A model generated the notes under the pieces. It ran no database searches. It saw only the letters and a list, made by a program, of their open reading frames with translations, and was not told where the DNA came from. A stretch of 64,000 nt of DNA. Source: Knoellia subterranea KCTC 19937 (lineage in GTDB: Bacteria > Actinomycetota > Actinomycetes > Actinomycetales > Dermatophilaceae). The position numbers and the translations under genes were made by a program. The stretch is from assembly GCF_000768685.1 (NCBI RefSeq), contig NZ_AVPK01000005.1, forward strand, positions 186,001 through 250,000, read 5' to 3'. Below, piece by piece: positions 62,074-64,000 of the stretch (positions within the stretch are counted from its first letter, which is position 1; each line of letters opens with the position of its first letter).

Positions 62074-62715
62074 GTGGACCAGGACGCGTGGGAGCGGCAC
62101 GTCCGCGAGGCTGTGGCCCTGCATCCCGAGCTCGCGGCCGAACTTGACCACCACGGGATGCCGGAGCGCTGGTCCCGGCCTCCGGGCTTCCCGAGCCTCG
62201 TGCTGCTCATCCTCGAGCAGCAGGTGTCGCTCGCGTCGGCGGCAGCGGCGTACGCGCGAGTGCGGACGCGGGCGGGTGCGATGACGCCGGTCGCCCTGCT
62301 CGCGACGACACCTGAGGAGCTGCGCGAGGACGGGGTGTCTCGGCAGAAGGACCGCTATTTGCGGGCGCTCTCGGCGGCCGTCGCGAGCGGCGAGCTCGAC
62401 CTCGTCGGGCTGGCTGAACAGTCGGACGCGGAGGTGGCGGCGGCGCTCACCGCGCTGCCCGGGATCGGTCGCTGGACGGCGGAGGCGTATCTGCTGGCCT
62501 GCCTCGACCGGCCCGACGTGTGGCCGGTCGGCGACCGGGCGCTGCAGGTGGCGGTCGCCGAGACGCTGGGGCTTGAAGACGTGCCGATCGCGGCGGAGCT
62601 GGAGGAGATTGGTGAGCGATGGCGCCCCCACCGGTCGACGGCCGCGAGGCTTTTGTGGCACGGCTACCTGGCTCGCCGAGGGCGACAAGAAACCGTCGTC
62701 GACCTGGACGCCTGA
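62074..62715 (+). CDS. DNA-3-methyladenine glycosylase II (AlkA-like, HhH-GPD)
   Basis: The 213-residue protein has an HhH-GPD fold: LVLLILEQQVSLASAAAAY, DGVSRQKDRYLRALSAAV, and the hairpin ALPGIGRWTAEAYLLACLDR followed by VWPVGDRALQ. The conserved catalytic Asp is in that last segment. It removes alkylated bases and starts base-excision repair. The AlkA N-terminal domain is absent. The start GTG 62074 lies five bases after the dehydrogenase stop. Confidence 0.9.
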   Translation: MDQDAWERHVREAVALHPELAAELDHHGMPERWSRPPGFPSLVLLILEQQVSLASAAAAYARVRTRAGAMTPVALLATTPEELREDGVSRQKDRYLRALSAAVASGELDLVGLAEQSDAEVAAALTALPGIGRWTAEAYLLACLDRPDVWPVGDRALQVAVAETLGLEDVPIAAELEEIGERWRPHRSTAARLLWHGYLARRGRQETVVDLDA

Positions 62716-62758
62716 CCCGCCCCCACCCGCCTGATATCGCGTGTGCTCCAGCATGCGA

Positions 62759-62769
62759 AGCAAAGACAC
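62759..62769. repeat. Partial arm of palindrome family B
   Basis: AGCAAAGACAC matches the right arm of the element at 30665-30681 for 11 bases, in the gap between the glycosylase and methyltransferase genes. Confidence 0.45.
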
Positions 62770-62874
62770 TCCCTTGGCCGACCCCCATCGACCCCGCCCG
62801 GTCCCGTTCCCGCTCGGACCAGCCAACCCACGAACCCATTCCCACCACCACCCGATCGGCGTAGCGTCGACAGG

Positions 62875-63636
62875 GTGACCTTCAACGTCGCGGCCGACGC
62901 GTACGGCCGGTTCATGGGGCGCTACTCCGAACCCCTGTCGACGGTCTTCGCCGACTGGGTCGGGGTCCGTGCGGGCCAGAGTGCCCTCGACGTCGGCTGT
63001 GGCCCGGGTGCCCTCACCCAGACCCTCGTCGACCGCCTCGGAGTCGCCAATGTCTCTGCGGCCGACCCGTCGCCACCGTTCGTCGAGGCCGTGTCGGCGC
63101 GCTTCCCCGGGCTCGTCGTCCACCGCGCCCCGGCGGAGCAGCTGCCGTTCGACGACGGCGCCTTTGACGTGACTCTCGCCCAGCTCGTCGTCCACTTCAT
63201 GCAGGACCCCGTCACCGGCGTCGCCGAGATGGCCCGGGTCACCCGGCCCGGCGGAGTCGTTGCTGCCTGTACGTGGGACCTCGCCGGAGACCGATCCCCG
63301 CTCAACCCGTTGTGGAGCGCGGCGCGTCGCCTGGACCCGCGCATCACCGATGAGTCCCATCTCGCAGGCGCCCGCGAGGGCCAGCTCGCCGCGATCGCCC
63401 GAGACGCCGGCCTGCGCGACGTCGAGTCCGGTGAGATCGCGGTGACCGTCATCCACCCGAACTTCGACGAGTGGTGGGAACCCTTCACCCTCGGCGTCGG
63501 CCCAGCCGGCGAATACGTGAAGTCGCTCGACGACGACGGCCGTGAGGCGCTGCGCGAGGAGGCGCGACGAGGCTTCCCTGCCGAAGGCCCGTTCGAGATC
63601 ACCGCCGTCGCCTGGGCGGTCCGCGGCCTCGCCTGA
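62875..63636 (+). CDS. Class I SAM-dependent methyltransferase
   Basis: The 253-residue protein shows SAM-binding motif I (ALDVGCGPGALTQTL), motif II (VSAADPSPPFVEAV), APAEQLPFDDGAFDVTLAQL and post-motif TRPGGVVAACTWDL. This is the UbiE/Methyltransf_11 pattern. The substrate is unknown. GTG 62875 (VTFNVAADAYGRFMG) is used; upstream residues in the frame are Pro/Arg-rich and unlike coding sequence. Confidence 0.88.
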   Translation: MTFNVAADAYGRFMGRYSEPLSTVFADWVGVRAGQSALDVGCGPGALTQTLVDRLGVANVSAADPSPPFVEAVSARFPGLVVHRAPAEQLPFDDGAFDVTLAQLVVHFMQDPVTGVAEMARVTRPGGVVAACTWDLAGDRSPLNPLWSAARRLDPRITDESHLAGAREGQLAAIARDAGLRDVESGEIAVTVIHPNFDEWWEPFTLGVGPAGEYVKSLDDDGREALREEARRGFPAEGPFEITAVAWAVRGLA

Positions 63637-63709
63637 CCATGCTCTCCGGGCGGTGGGCTCGTGTCGGGTCCTTTGCGCGCTCAGCTCGCGACCCACTCGC
63701 GCCACGGGG

Positions 63710-63737
63710 TTGACGTGTCAGACGTGACGTCTATGCT
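63710..63737 (+). promoter_or_regulatory. Sigma-70-type promoter of the antitoxin-like gene
   Basis: TTGACG (63710-63715) and TATGCT (63732-63737) are 16 bases apart, 50 bases before the ATG. TTTTCG and CGAAAA arms (63760-63777 region, TTTTTCGAAACCGTCGAAAAG) follow and may be the autoregulatory operator. Confidence 0.65.
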
Positions 63738-63787
63738 GTAACGAAGAAAACGAAACCATTTTTCGAAACCGTCGAAAAGAGTGAGTC

Positions 63788-64000
63788 ATGCCGGCGACGC
63801 TGGAAGCCAAGACCTACCTCCCGAGCGCCCTTGCCGAACTTGAGGCATTCCACAGAGACTTGGACGAGGCGGCAACGAGCGAGTTCGCGTTGGTCGGCCC
63901 TGCGGGCCGCGTCCAGGTTCCTGCGGAAGTTCACGCGATCCTCGTTCAGGTGGTCGAAGCCATGAGCGAGGGCAAGGCGATCACTGTGACTCCAAATGAG
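63788..64000 (+). CDS. Excisionase/HTH-type antitoxin, 3' end outside window
   Basis: The first 71 codons from ATG 63788 are read: MPATLEAKTYLPSALAELEA, EFALVGPAGRVQVPAEVHAI and LVQVVEAMSEGKAITVTPNE. The last part is the linker typically found before the excisionase-type HTH in antitoxins paired with PIN toxins. The toxin would lie beyond the window. A good promoter and an inverted repeat upstream fit an autoregulated toxin-antitoxin operon. Confidence 0.7.
   Translation, partial: MPATLEAKTYLPSALAELEAFHRDLDEAATSEFALVGPAGRVQVPAEVHAILVQVVEAMSEGKAITVTPNE

Overview
The window is high-GC (roughly two-thirds G+C) DNA from an actinomycete. It carries a WhiB7-type regulator, a furA-katG pair, an IdeR/DtxR-type iron box, TTGTCCACA-type DnaA boxes, a rifampin ADP-ribosyltransferase domain and many GTG starts. 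A member of the Micrococcales, perhaps Intrasporangiaceae, is my inference; no rRNA or phylogenetic marker is present. No tRNA, rRNA, integrase, transposase or CRISPR array was seen.

Region 1 (1-33.4 kb) is chromosomal backbone with accessory genes. It holds a truncated membrane protein at the left edge, an Imm-5-like/Arr fusion, an iron-box-controlled siderophore-interacting protein, and two giant adjacent proteins of unknown function (2.5-10.9 kb). Next come an AraC regulator, a flavin disulfide oxidoreductase whose second redox cysteine codon is TGA, WhiB7, secreted proteins, a PIN-domain toxin locus, a 1479-residue subtilase with malectin-like C-terminus, furA-katG, a frameshifted topoisomerase IB, an M50-like protease, short-chain dehydrogenases and FMN-binding split-barrel proteins. 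Intergenic gaps carry several families of perfect palindromes. Two gaps (18.2-18.5 and 24.2-24.6 kb) contain near-duplicate units made of a DnaA-box cluster, a promoter, a structured small RNA with compensatory changes, and a strong terminator.

Region 2 (33.4-60.8 kb) is a dense defence island. A DUF4011-helicase-Vsr protein (Hhe-like) is bracketed by a 12-bp direct repeat. It is followed by a PD-(D/E)XK protein and a DUF6884/GIY-YIG protein. A six-gene minus-strand operon (55.6 to 41.6 kb) begins with a single-chain type ISP restriction-modification enzyme. It continues through an EcsC-like protein, a protein joining an RNA-polymerase alpha-CTD-like module to a sigma region-4 HTH, a DUF6361 protein, a phospholipase-D-type nuclease and a SNF2-like helicase. 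Overlapping or nearly overlapping stops and starts suggest translational coupling. Divergent from it, a RecB-like Fe-S nuclease, an SF1 helicase, a tiny GIY-YIG protein and an unknown small protein form a second candidate module.

Region 3 (60.8-64 kb) holds a short-chain dehydrogenase, an AlkA-like glycosylase, a methyltransferase and the start of a promoter-equipped antitoxin-like gene.

Across the window the octamer GTATGCCG (or its complement) occurs 36 times against about two to three expected from composition. It is found in all reading frames and in gaps, and is sparser in the defence island. Five genes carry single-base lesions (stops or frameshifts). They may be real decay or sequence errors and should be checked before being interpreted. 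All family assignments come from reading translated sequence; no database search was run.
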